A stretch of 13,772 bases of DNA from an uncultured Lachnoclostridium sp. (lineage in GTDB: Bacteria; Bacillota; Clostridia; Lachnospirales; Lachnospiraceae): contig CATZVV010000022.1 in the NCBI GenBank assembly GCA_958425285.1, positions 1-13,772 on the forward strand, read 5' to 3'. The notes beneath the pieces were generated by a model that worked only from the letters and a program-made list of their open reading frames with translations, made no database searches and was not told where the DNA came from. Positions 6,933 to 13,772 of this stretch are shown one piece after another; position 1 is the stretch's first letter; every line of letters begins with the position of its first letter. A program made the position numbers and the translations under genes.

Positions 6933-8097
6933 TCTTTGTACAGAAATCGGCTACTGCAGTCTGATTAAAAAAGGTGAGCAGCTTTGCGGGGATCACGTAG
7001 AGGTTGTGGAACAAGGAGAAAATTCATTTGTTATGGTTCTGGCCGATGGGCTGGGCAGTGGGGTAAAGGCGAATATACTGGCTACGCTAACTGCAAAAAT
7101 TATTTCAACGATGATGGCGGCGGACTTGAGTGTTGAGGAATGTGTAAAAACAATTGCGGCTACGCTTCCGGTTTGTGAAAAAAGAGGAGTTGCTTATTCC
7201 ACCTTTACAATTATCCGGGTTGTAGATAATGAAGAAGCAGAAGTTATTCAGTATGATAATCCAAACGTTATTTACTTAAAAAATGGGATAAGTACACCAT
7301 ACCCGATGCAGCATATGCAGTTCGAGGGAAAGGATATATACAGTTCAAAATTTTCTTTGGAAGAGAATGATGTATTTGTCGCTATGAGTGATGGAACGAT
7401 ATATGCTGGTGTCGGTCAGACGATGAACTTTGGCTGGCAGAGAGACAATATCGTTGAGTTTATGGAAGCCAATTACGATAAAGCATATACAGCAACAACA
7501 CTTGCTTCGCTTCTTCTTGAGCAATGCAATAGCTTGTATGCCGGCGAACCGGGTGATGATACGACAGTAGGAGTTATTAAGATTCGCCGGAGAAAGCCTG
7601 TAAATTTGTTAATGGGTCCTCCGGTTGATCCGAGGGATGTCAATAAGATGATGTCATTGTTCTTTTCTAAGGAGGGAAAGCATATTGTATGCGGGGGTAC
7701 AACATCAGAGCTTGCAGCAAAGTTTCTTGGCAAGCCATTGGATGCAGATATTGATTACTTTGATCCTGAAATTCCACCAACTGCCAAAATAGAAGGTGTG
7801 GACTTAGTAACAGAGGGGGTTATTACAATGACCCGGGTTCTTCAATATGCACAAGACCGTTTGGGGAATAATGAGGAGTATATTGCATGGTCGAACAAGC
7901 CGGATGCAGCATCACAAATTGCCAGACTGTTGTTTGAAGAGGCAACAGATATTAATTTCTATGTAGGAAGAGCCGTTAATTCAGCACATCAGAACCCGAA
8001 TTTACCAATTAGTTTCAGTGTTAAAATGAGACTGGTAGATGAGCTTTCAGAATGTCTTAAAAAGATGGGGAAGAAGATAAAAGTTAGTTATTTTTAA
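6925..8097 (+). CDS. SpoIIE/PP2C-type Ser/Thr phosphatase with extra C-terminal domain
   Basis: A 390-aa soluble protein whose first ~220 residues form a SpoIIE-type (PPM/PP2C) phosphatase. Metal-binding acids appear in order: GD at 22-23, ADGLGSG (D41), MSDG (D156) and GDDTTV (D211, D212). Such enzymes use two Mn/Mg ions to remove phosphate from Ser or Thr, often on anti-anti-sigma (STAS) proteins in partner switching. Residues ~225-390 are a second region I do not recognise, containing GPPVDPRDVNKM and a GKHIVCGGTTSE stretch. There is no PAS, GAF or membrane segment, so the signal must come from a partner, most likely the PAS hydrogenase encoded just upstream; the two genes overlap by 8 bp, suggesting translational coupling. 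AAAGGAG at 6908-6914 lies 10 nt before the ATG. No STAS protein or anti-sigma kinase is in the window, so the substrate is unknown. Confidence 0.88.
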   Translation: MNNLCTEIGYCSLIKKGEQLCGDHVEVVEQGENSFVMVLADGLGSGVKANILATLTAKIISTMMAADLSVEECVKTIAATLPVCEKRGVAYSTFTIIRVVDNEEAEVIQYDNPNVIYLKNGISTPYPMQHMQFEGKDIYSSKFSLEENDVFVAMSDGTIYAGVGQTMNFGWQRDNIVEFMEANYDKAYTATTLASLLLEQCNSLYAGEPGDDTTVGVIKIRRRKPVNLLMGPPVDPRDVNKMMSLFFSKEGKHIVCGGTTSELAAKFLGKPLDADIDYFDPEIPPTAKIEGVDLVTEGVITMTRVLQYAQDRLGNNEEYIAWSNKPDAASQIARLLFEEATDINFYVGRAVNSAHQNPNLPISFSVKMRLVDELSECLKKMGKKIKVSYF

Positions 8098-8125
8098 TCA
8101 CTAATATTAAATATAGGAGGATACC

Positions 8126-9547
8126 ATGAGAAAATTTGACACTAAGATTCAGCATTTGAAATACAAAGTACTTCGTTCTGTTGCAAGACATGCGTGGGAA
8201 GATGACTTGTTGGAAAATATCTCCGAGATACCAAAAGAAATTGTCAAAGGCCCGGAAGCTACAATGAGATGCTGTATTTACAAAGAGCGTGCCGTAGTTG
8301 GAGAGCGTGTGAAGCTTGCAATCGGAGGGAATAAAGAAAACTCTAATATCATTCAAGTATTGGATATAGCCTGTGATGAATGCCCAATGGGCGGTTATGA
8401 TGTAACAGATGCCTGCAGAGGATGTATTGCACACCGCTGTGAGGATGTGTGCCGGCGTGGTGCCATTTCCTTTGATAAAAATCAGAAAGCAGTAATTGAT
8501 AAAGAGAAATGTGTTGAATGCGGACAGTGTGCGAAGGTATGCCCATATGGTGCAATTCATAATTTTTTACGTCCATGTGAGAGAGCTTGTAAGATTAAAG
8601 CAATCAATATGGATGAGCAGAAGAAGGCAAAAATTAATTATGAGAAATGTATTTCCTGTGGTGCATGTGTGTATCAGTGTCCATTTGGTGCAATTCAGGA
8701 TCGTTCTTTTATTTTAGATGTAATTCGTTTGATAAAAGAAAGCAAGAAAAATCAGGAGTATAAATTATATGCGGTAGTGGCACCATCCATTTCCAGCCAG
8801 TTTAGTTATGCAAAACTGGGTCAGGTTATTACGGGGATTAAGGAACTTGGATTTTACAGCGTTGTGGAGGCTGCACTTGGAGCTGATATGGTATCTATGT
8901 CAGAATCTAAAGAACTGGTAGAAAAAGGATTTCTCACAAGCTCCTGCTGTCCTGGCTTTGTAAAATATATTGAAACAGAGTTTCCTCAGCTTGTAAAAGA
9001 CATTTCTCATAATGTGAGCCCGATGGTGGCAATTGCAAAATATATGAAAGAAATGGATCCGAATACGAAAGTCGTATTCATAGGACCGTGTACAGCAAAA
9101 AAGATGGAATTCCAGTTAGATAAGGCAAAGGACTATATTGATTCAGTAATTACTTTTGAGGAGCTGCAGGCACTATTTGATAGTCGGGATATTGACATTC
9201 AGCAGTTGGAGGAAGGTGTCCTTGATAATGCTTCCTATTTTGGAAGAATTTTTGCCCGCAGTGGTGGGTTGACAGATGCAGTTGCAGAAGCGCTGAAAGA
9301 ACAGGGTTTTGATGATGTTCCATATAATCCAATCTCCTGTGATGGAATTGAGGAGTGTAAACTTGCATTATTAAGAGCAAGTAAGGGGGTTCTTCCCAAT
9401 AACTTTATTGAGGGAATGGCCTGTGTCGGAGGATGTATTGGCGGTGCGGGCTGTCTGACACATGGTGCAAAAGACAAGTCCGAAGTTGATAAATATGGTA
9501 AAGAGGCATTTGAAAAATCAATTCAAGATGCAATTAGCGTTTTGTAG
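8126..9547 (+). CDS. Group B-type monomeric [FeFe] hydrogenase
   Basis: A 473-aa soluble hydrogenase expected to interconvert protons and H2 with reduced ferredoxin. All H-cluster motifs are intact: TSSCCPGF (271-278, proton-relay C274 and ligand C275), GPCTAKKME (C322) and EGMACVGGC (C433, C437). The N-terminal part is rich in Fe-S ligands: C83/C86, C97/C100/C105/C109, C129/C132/C135/C139, C151/C155 and C175/C178/C181/C185, so at least three accessory clusters are likely. The N-terminus (residues 1-95), the C-x2-C-x4-C-x3-C first cluster motif and the TSSCCPGF and GPCTAKKME variants point to group B and not to the well-studied group A enzymes. The start is secure (AGGAGG at 8115-8120, 5-nt spacer), 28 nt after the phosphatase stop. 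It is probably co-transcribed with the sensor and phosphatase. It needs HydE/F/G maturases, which must be encoded elsewhere. Confidence 0.92.
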   Translation: MRKFDTKIQHLKYKVLRSVARHAWEDDLLENISEIPKEIVKGPEATMRCCIYKERAVVGERVKLAIGGNKENSNIIQVLDIACDECPMGGYDVTDACRGCIAHRCEDVCRRGAISFDKNQKAVIDKEKCVECGQCAKVCPYGAIHNFLRPCERACKIKAINMDEQKKAKINYEKCISCGACVYQCPFGAIQDRSFILDVIRLIKESKKNQEYKLYAVVAPSISSQFSYAKLGQVITGIKELGFYSVVEAALGADMVSMSESKELVEKGFLTSSCCPGFVKYIETEFPQLVKDISHNVSPMVAIAKYMKEMDPNTKVVFIGPCTAKKMEFQLDKAKDYIDSVITFEELQALFDSRDIDIQQLEEGVLDNASYFGRIFARSGGLTDAVAEALKEQGFDDVPYNPISCDGIEECKLALLRASKGVLPNNFIEGMACVGGCIGGAGCLTHGAKDKSEVDKYGKEAFEKSIQDAISVL

Positions 9548-9560
9548 AATGGGGATTATC

Positions 9561-10973
9561 ATGAAAAAGTATAGCAGTTTGGTATTTTTAGTAATAATGT
9601 TGGCAGTATTCACCTTTAACTCAGAAAATGTGGCTGCAAAGGCATCGTGGCCAGCAGGTCCGAGCGGGGTTTCTGCCGAAGGGGCAGTTGTGATTGATAT
9701 GAAATCCGGCATGGTTTTGTATGAAAAAAATATGCACGAGGAATTATATCCCGCGAGTATAACAAAGATAATGACGACTCTTGTAGCATTGGAGAATTCT
9801 TCTCTGGATGAAGTGATAAAATATGATGCAAGTGCAGTTCTTGGATTAGAGCAAGGGTCATCAAATGCCGGAATTCAGGTGGGAGAGAAATTGACAATGG
9901 AGCAGTCGCTGTACTGCGTTATGCTCCCGTCTGCCAATGAAGCGTGTAATGGAGTCGCACAGCATATTGCTGGAAGTATCCAAAACTTTGCAAAAATGAT
10001 GAATGAGAAGGCGAAAAAGATTGGATGCAAAAACACACATTTTGCAAATCCGAACGGACTGTGGATGAAAAACCATTATACGAGTCCTTATGATATGGCT
10101 TTGATTATGAGGGAGGCAATGAAAAATGAGACCTTTCGCACAATTGCGGGAACAACCCGCTATGATATTCCAAAAACAAATAAGACAAAGGAAATCCGCT
10201 ATCTGGCAGGACATCATCAGATGATTTATCCAATCAACCAGCCACAGTATGGTTACGATTATGCAATTGCAGGGAAAACGGGATATACATCAAAATCTCA
10301 GGCAACACTTGTAACAGCTGCGAAAAAGGGTGATATGGAGTTAATCTGTGTTGTTATGAAAGCCCGGTCGGGTGTTCAGGGGGAGCCAAATATTTATACG
10401 GATACCATAAAGTTATTTAATTATTGTTTTGAGAAATTTTCACAACATAGTATTGATGATGGTACAGCGTCGGAATTAGCGGATGCTTTTATGTTTACAA
10501 AATTTAGTCCATTCTTTGATACAGGAAATGCTACATTATCTTTGGAGGGGAATGGTAGTGTAATTCTTCCTAAAAAAGTTTCTCTTGATAAGACCACGAA
10601 AAAAGTTCAGTATTACAATGAAGCAACTGAGACCTCCGAAGGGAAGGTAATTGGACGGGTATCTTACTATTATGATGGTAAGGAGGCCGGAGGCGCCAAC
10701 ATTCTTTATAGAAAATCAGAAACGTCCACGATTCTTTCTGATAGCATTGATATGACGGAATGGCTTCAGGAAGCAGTTGAGGAAGCATCAACGCCTGCAT
10801 TTCCATGGAGAAACCTCTTGATACTAGTTGCGATTTCAGCAGGGGTAGCAGCAGTGGCAGCTTTTATTATTATGAAAATAAAAGAATATAAAAAGAAGGC
10901 GAAAGTTCGTAAACATTATAAAAGAAACCGTAATGAGCATTTACCGGACTATTTGAAGCGAAGAAAAAAGTAA
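9561..10973 (+). CDS. D-alanyl-D-alanine carboxypeptidase (S11 family), membrane-anchored
   Basis: Removes the terminal D-Ala from peptidoglycan stem peptides outside the membrane. The 470-aa precursor has a signal peptide (residues 1-28, with an AKA-like cleavage motif before SW), then the penicillin-binding-protein motifs SITK (S66 nucleophile, K69), SAN (124-126) and KTG (239-241). A beta-rich C-terminal domain (about 295-400) follows, then a transmembrane helix at 417-439 and a short tail of about 30 residues dense in Lys and Arg. This fits a DacF/DacA-like enzyme, but with a true transmembrane anchor where many have an amphipathic helix. I chose ATG 9561 because the signal peptide begins there; ATG 9549 is in frame and would add four residues. 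GGGGAT just upstream is only a modest ribosome binding site. It starts 13 nt after the group B hydrogenase stop, so it is probably on the same transcript. Confidence 0.93.
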   Translation: MKKYSSLVFLVIMLAVFTFNSENVAAKASWPAGPSGVSAEGAVVIDMKSGMVLYEKNMHEELYPASITKIMTTLVALENSSLDEVIKYDASAVLGLEQGSSNAGIQVGEKLTMEQSLYCVMLPSANEACNGVAQHIAGSIQNFAKMMNEKAKKIGCKNTHFANPNGLWMKNHYTSPYDMALIMREAMKNETFRTIAGTTRYDIPKTNKTKEIRYLAGHHQMIYPINQPQYGYDYAIAGKTGYTSKSQATLVTAAKKGDMELICVVMKARSGVQGEPNIYTDTIKLFNYCFEKFSQHSIDDGTASELADAFMFTKFSPFFDTGNATLSLEGNGSVILPKKVSLDKTTKKVQYYNEATETSEGKVIGRVSYYYDGKEAGGANILYRKSETSTILSDSIDMTEWLQEAVEEASTPAFPWRNLLILVAISAGVAAVAAFIIMKIKEYKKKAKVRKHYKRNRNEHLPDYLKRRKK

Positions 10974-11009
10974 ATGTTAATGTGTTAATGGTGAAAAAAG
11001 GAGAAGAGT

Positions 11010-12305
11010 ATGAAGAAAAAAATGATGGGTTGTATAGTTTGTATTCTGGCAGCATCTGTGCTTTTAACTGGCAATAGCATAATGGCAAAGCCTGTAAAAA
11101 AAACTATAGTTAAGACAAAGAAGATAACGATGCAGACGGGGCAAAAAAGGACAATTAAGTTAAAGAATAAGAAAAAAAATGCGAAATATATCTATAAGTC
11201 TTCGAAAGCTAAAATTGCTAAAGTCTCAAAAAAAGGTGTAGTTACTGCGTTGAAATCGGGAAATGTAAAGATTTCAGTGAAAGAAAAATTTAAGGGAAGA
11301 ACAAAAGGAATTGGTAGTGTCACTGTTCATGTTAAGAGAAATAATATATTAAGTCCCGTTCAATCTCCAATTGGAGATTTGCCAACGCAATCGGCACCGG
11401 CAATAACAACCTGCCCATTAGTGACACCGACACCACTGCCAATACAGGGAGAAGCAGAGGAACCACAACAAACAGCAACCCCTAAACCACCGGTAAATCC
11501 GGAAATTAAAGATACACCACTAACCCTAAATAGTTATCAAAGCGGAGTATCATATGGAACAAAAATAGAAGAACAGTATTATTCATCAACAACAAAAAAA
11601 GACCGTAATGTGATTGTTGTTCTTCCAAATGGCTATACGGAGGAGAAAAAGTATCCCGTTCTTTATCTGTTCCATGGAGGGATGGGGGATGAAACGGATT
11701 GGATACAGGGAAATATCGTCTCCATGATTGGAAATATGATTGCGGACGGCGAAGCAGAAGAAATGATTATCGTATTGCCAAATTGCCGGTGCCGTGAGGA
11801 TGATTCTGCAGCAAATGCGGATGGATTCGCGCTTGGACATGTTCAATCTTTTGACAACTTTATAAATGATTTTAGAGATAATTTGATGCCTTACATGGAA
11901 GAGAATTATTCCATTGCAACAGGACGGGATAATACGGCAATTGCAGGACTTTCTATGGGAGGGCGTGTGGCATTACATATTGGATTCTCACTACCGGATA
12001 AAGTAGGGTATACAGGAGCGTTTAGTCCGGCATACGGAATTTTTCCATACACAAACAACGGTTTAACTGAAACAGGATTGTTTAACGAGGAAACATTTAC
12101 TTTGCCGGATGAATATAAAAATAGTACTTTTGTGCTCCTGAACACGGGTAATCAGGATACGATGGTAAGCGGTGAGCCGGCGCGCTATCATGATACCTTG
12201 ACGGCGAATGGGGTTCACCATACATTTTATACGTTAGATGGAAATCATGATTGGACCGTATGGAGAAATGGATTTTATAATTATGCAAGGTATTTATTTA
12301 AATAG
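11010..12305 (+). CDS. Secreted Ig-like domain esterase, CE1/esterase-D type (copy 1)
   Basis: A 431-aa secreted protein: signal peptide (1-26, cleavage probably after SIMA), one strongly basic Ig-like domain resembling Big_2 (about 36-109, with YKSSKAKIAKVSKKGVV), a Thr/Pro/Gln linker (about 113-172) and an alpha/beta hydrolase (about 178-431). The catalytic domain has the oxyanion-side motif LFHGGMGDETDW (220-231), the nucleophile elbow GLSMGG (S315), a likely acid D383 in NTGNQD and the histidine H413 in GNHDW. This is the pattern of carbohydrate esterase family 1 and esterase D-like enzymes (feruloyl, acetyl xylan or S-formylglutathione esterases); secretion favours a polysaccharide or ester substrate, but the specificity is not readable. 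There is no lipobox or sortase signal, so surface retention would depend on the basic domain. AAAGGAGAAG just upstream supports ATG 11010. It starts 36 nt after the carboxypeptidase stop. Confidence 0.88.
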   Translation: MKKKMMGCIVCILAASVLLTGNSIMAKPVKKTIVKTKKITMQTGQKRTIKLKNKKKNAKYIYKSSKAKIAKVSKKGVVTALKSGNVKISVKEKFKGRTKGIGSVTVHVKRNNILSPVQSPIGDLPTQSAPAITTCPLVTPTPLPIQGEAEEPQQTATPKPPVNPEIKDTPLTLNSYQSGVSYGTKIEEQYYSSTTKKDRNVIVVLPNGYTEEKKYPVLYLFHGGMGDETDWIQGNIVSMIGNMIADGEAEEMIIVLPNCRCREDDSAANADGFALGHVQSFDNFINDFRDNLMPYMEENYSIATGRDNTAIAGLSMGGRVALHIGFSLPDKVGYTGAFSPAYGIFPYTNNGLTETGLFNEETFTLPDEYKNSTFVLLNTGNQDTMVSGEPARYHDTLTANGVHHTFYTLDGNHDWTVWRNGFYNYARYLFK

Positions 12306-12306
12306 T

Positions 12307-12313
12307 ATGGAGG
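12307..12313 (+). promoter_or_regulatory. Ribosome binding site deciding the start of esterase copy 2
   Basis: ATGGAGG lies 5 nt before ATG 12319, where a signal peptide begins. This rejects the longer frame opening at 12238 inside the preceding gene. Confidence 0.85.
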
Positions 12314-12318
12314 TTTAT

Positions 12319-13608
12319 ATGAGAAAGAGAATATTTCGAATCATCAGTCTATTGATGGTATTAGCTGTTTTAAGTCAGAGTGCATTTGTTGAAGCAGCAA
12401 AACTAAAAGCAAAACTTAACACAAAAAAGATTTCTATTCAGAGGGGAAAATCAAGGAAAATTCAAATTCGTAATCGGAAAAAAGGTGCTGTGTATACATA
12501 TAAATCTTCCAATAGAAAGACCATAAAGGTTTCTAAAAAGGGAGTAATAAAGGCCTTAAAATACGGAACGGCTAAGATTCAGGTAAAAGAAAAATTGAAT
12601 AAGAAAACAAGGAAGGTGGGAACTGTAACTGTGAAGTGTGTGAAGCAAGAAAAGGCTATGCCTGTTTCAACGAGCACAGAGGCACCTGTATCCGTCTCTG
12701 GTACACCATCCACGACACTAAATATGACACCGTCGCCGTCTCAGACAGAGACTCCGGTACCGACAGCAACGCCAGATCCACCCATTGAATTACAACCAAT
12801 TACATATGAGATTCCGGAAGACTTTGATCAATCTCGAGAAGGTGTCACTTATGGGACGGTAGAAAATCAAAGATATTATTCGTATACAACCGAAAAATGG
12901 CGTAAAGTTAATGTGATTTTACCAACGGATTATAAAACAGAAAAGAAGTATCCCGTTTTATATTTGCTCCATGGAATTGGTGGGGATGAAAATGAGTGGT
13001 TAAATGGAGGAAATCCAGTCTATATTATTGGTAATCTAATCGCGGAAGGACTGGCAAAGGAAATGATCGTTGTGATTCCGAATTGCCGTGCCCGTGCGAA
13101 TGACGCGGCGACAAACGAGTTTTCATTGGATCATTATGCAGCATTTGATAATTTTATTAATGACTTACGAGATAACTTAATGCCTTTTATACAGGAAAAT
13201 TATTCCATTGCGACAGGGCGAAAGAATACAGCGATTGCCGGTTTATCTATGGGAGGGCGGGAATCGTTAAATATTGGTTTACATATGCCGGATACTTTTG
13301 GCTATATTGCAGCATTTAGTCCGGGGTATGGGGTTTTTGCCTATAGTGCAAATGGTGTTTCAGAAGAGGGCTTGTTTACAGAAGAAACATTCCGTCTTCC
13401 AGAGGAGTATAAAGATAATACATTACTTATGATTAATAATGGGATTTCAGAAGGGGGCGAAAATGCAATTGGTGGTACCTGCCATAAAGCACTTGATAAA
13501 AATGAAATTCCGCATTTATTTTATGTGACCGAGGGAGGACATGACTTTACCGTGTGGAAACATGGTTTATATAATTTTGCATTGCAAATCTTTGAGGAAA
13601 GTAAATGA
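12319..13608 (+). CDS. Secreted Ig-like domain esterase, CE1/esterase-D type (copy 2)
   Basis: A 429-aa paralogue of the preceding gene with identical layout: signal peptide (1-27, cleavage around VEAA), basic Ig-like domain (about 35-108, YKSSNRKTIKVSKKGVI), Thr/Pro linker (about 115-160) and alpha/beta hydrolase (about 172-429). Motifs are LLHGIGGDENEW (216-227), GLSMGG with S310, and H408 in GGHDF. The segment that carries the likely acid in copy 1 (NQDTM) reads NNGISEGGENA here, with no Asp; a Glu may substitute, or the acid lies elsewhere. Many blocks are shared with copy 1 (ENYSIATGR, NTAIAGLSMGGR, DNFINDLRDNLMP), whereas linkers and Ig domains have diverged, so the duplication is not recent. 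It starts 13 nt after copy 1 and the two are surely one transcript. Substrate unknown; sequence divergence suggests that the pair covers related but different esters. Confidence 0.88.
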   Translation: MRKRIFRIISLLMVLAVLSQSAFVEAAKLKAKLNTKKISIQRGKSRKIQIRNRKKGAVYTYKSSNRKTIKVSKKGVIKALKYGTAKIQVKEKLNKKTRKVGTVTVKCVKQEKAMPVSTSTEAPVSVSGTPSTTLNMTPSPSQTETPVPTATPDPPIELQPITYEIPEDFDQSREGVTYGTVENQRYYSYTTEKWRKVNVILPTDYKTEKKYPVLYLLHGIGGDENEWLNGGNPVYIIGNLIAEGLAKEMIVVIPNCRARANDAATNEFSLDHYAAFDNFINDLRDNLMPFIQENYSIATGRKNTAIAGLSMGGRESLNIGLHMPDTFGYIAAFSPGYGVFAYSANGVSEEGLFTEETFRLPEEYKDNTLLMINNGISEGGENAIGGTCHKALDKNEIPHLFYVTEGGHDFTVWKHGLYNFALQIFEESK

Positions 13609-13772
13609 TAAAACTTTATCCCTATTGTGCTTGATGTATCAATTAACTTTGCCATATTAATCATTGTTTTGCAGAAGAGGCTTTGGTATATTGTTTCTAT
13701 AAATAGCAGTAAAAATAAAAGTCCAGCGGTGATATGTCAAGTAAATAAAAATAAAAAAACTAGTTCTTTTTG
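13609..13772. other. Intergenic tail with no recognised gene
   Basis: This A/T-rich stretch after the second esterase contains no convincing coding frame. Small inverted repeats occur (GATAAA/TTTATC at 13607-13620 and TTGAT/ATCAA at 13631-13642), but neither is G/C-rich or followed by a T-run, so I see no clear terminator. A promoter for a gene beyond the window is possible but none is near consensus. Confidence 0.5.

Noticed and set aside
8084..8560. 158-codon open frame on the minus strand opposite the hydrogenase start
   Set aside because: It lies fully opposite well-supported genes, has no ribosome binding site that I could see, and its translation resembles no family I know.
9462..9560. 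Longer carboxypeptidase frame starting inside the hydrogenase gene
   Set aside because: It overlaps the hydrogenase coding end by 86 bp in another frame and puts extra sequence before an obvious signal peptide at 9561.
11010..11090. Lipoprotein signal in esterase copy 1 (Cys at residues 8 and 11)
   Set aside because: The cysteines sit before and inside the hydrophobic core and not after it, so no lipobox is formed; a signal peptidase I site fits better.
12238..12318. Longer frame for esterase copy 2 starting inside copy 1
   Set aside because: The signal peptide begins at 12319 behind a good ribosome binding site; the upstream part is a shadow of the end of copy 1.
13607..13642. Small inverted repeats after the last gene as a terminator
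   Set aside because: Stems are 5-6 A/T-rich base pairs with 2-nt loops and no following T-run; chance palindromes are likely in DNA of this composition.
1..13772. CRISPR arrays, insertion sequences, tRNA or rRNA genes
   Set aside because: I found no regularly spaced repeats, transposase-like frames, terminal repeats or RNA-gene motifs anywhere in the window.

Overview
The window looks like chromosome from a low-GC, anaerobic, fermentative Firmicute, most likely a Clostridia member of the Lachnospiraceae type. The reasons are A/T-rich codon use, strong GAGG-type ribosome binding sites, a bacterial V/A-type ATPase, two [FeFe]-hydrogenase-family proteins, and secreted proteins built as basic Ig-like domain, Thr/Pro linker and enzyme. 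All supported genes lie on the + strand.

Region 1 (1-4875) is the 3' end of a V/A-type ATPase operon: catalytic subunit A (5' end cut by the window edge and carrying two in-frame stop codons close to that edge), subunit B and central-stalk subunit D. A gene for an HD-GYP domain protein, a probable cyclic-dinucleotide phosphodiesterase, follows 22 nt later. A very long, nearly perfect hairpin (4819-4875) closes the unit.

Region 2 (4935-9547) starts at a near-consensus sigma-A-type promoter (TTGACA, 18 nt, TATAAT). It encodes, almost without gaps, a small thioredoxin-like [2Fe-2S] protein, a PAS-containing [FeFe]-hydrogenase-like protein that looks like a sensor, a SpoIIE/PP2C-type phosphatase with a large extra C-terminal domain, and a group B-type [FeFe] hydrogenase. 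The sensor and phosphatase genes overlap by 8 bp. The layout matches the phosphatase-linked sensory hydrogenases (group C3 of published hydrogenase classifications). The simplest reading is that the small Fe-S protein and sensor read H2 or redox state, the PAS/coiled-coil region passes this to the phosphatase, and the phosphatase acts on an unknown phosphoprotein. The last hydrogenase could be the output or a partner. No hydrogenase maturation genes are in the window.

Region 3 (9561-13608) continues in the same direction without a visible terminator. It holds a membrane-anchored D-alanyl-D-alanine carboxypeptidase, 13 nt after the hydrogenase, and a tandem pair of paralogous secreted CE1-like esterases, each with signal peptide, basic Ig-like (Big_2-like) domain, Thr/Pro linker and alpha/beta hydrolase. 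All three act outside the membrane, so this part concerns the cell envelope or extracellular substrates. The final 164 bases show no gene and no convincing terminator.

The item most worth a second look is the sensor hydrogenase-phosphatase-group B hydrogenase operon. The architecture belongs to a known class, but its signalling target, the phosphatase C-terminal domain and the physiological role of the group B enzyme cannot be read from the sequence.
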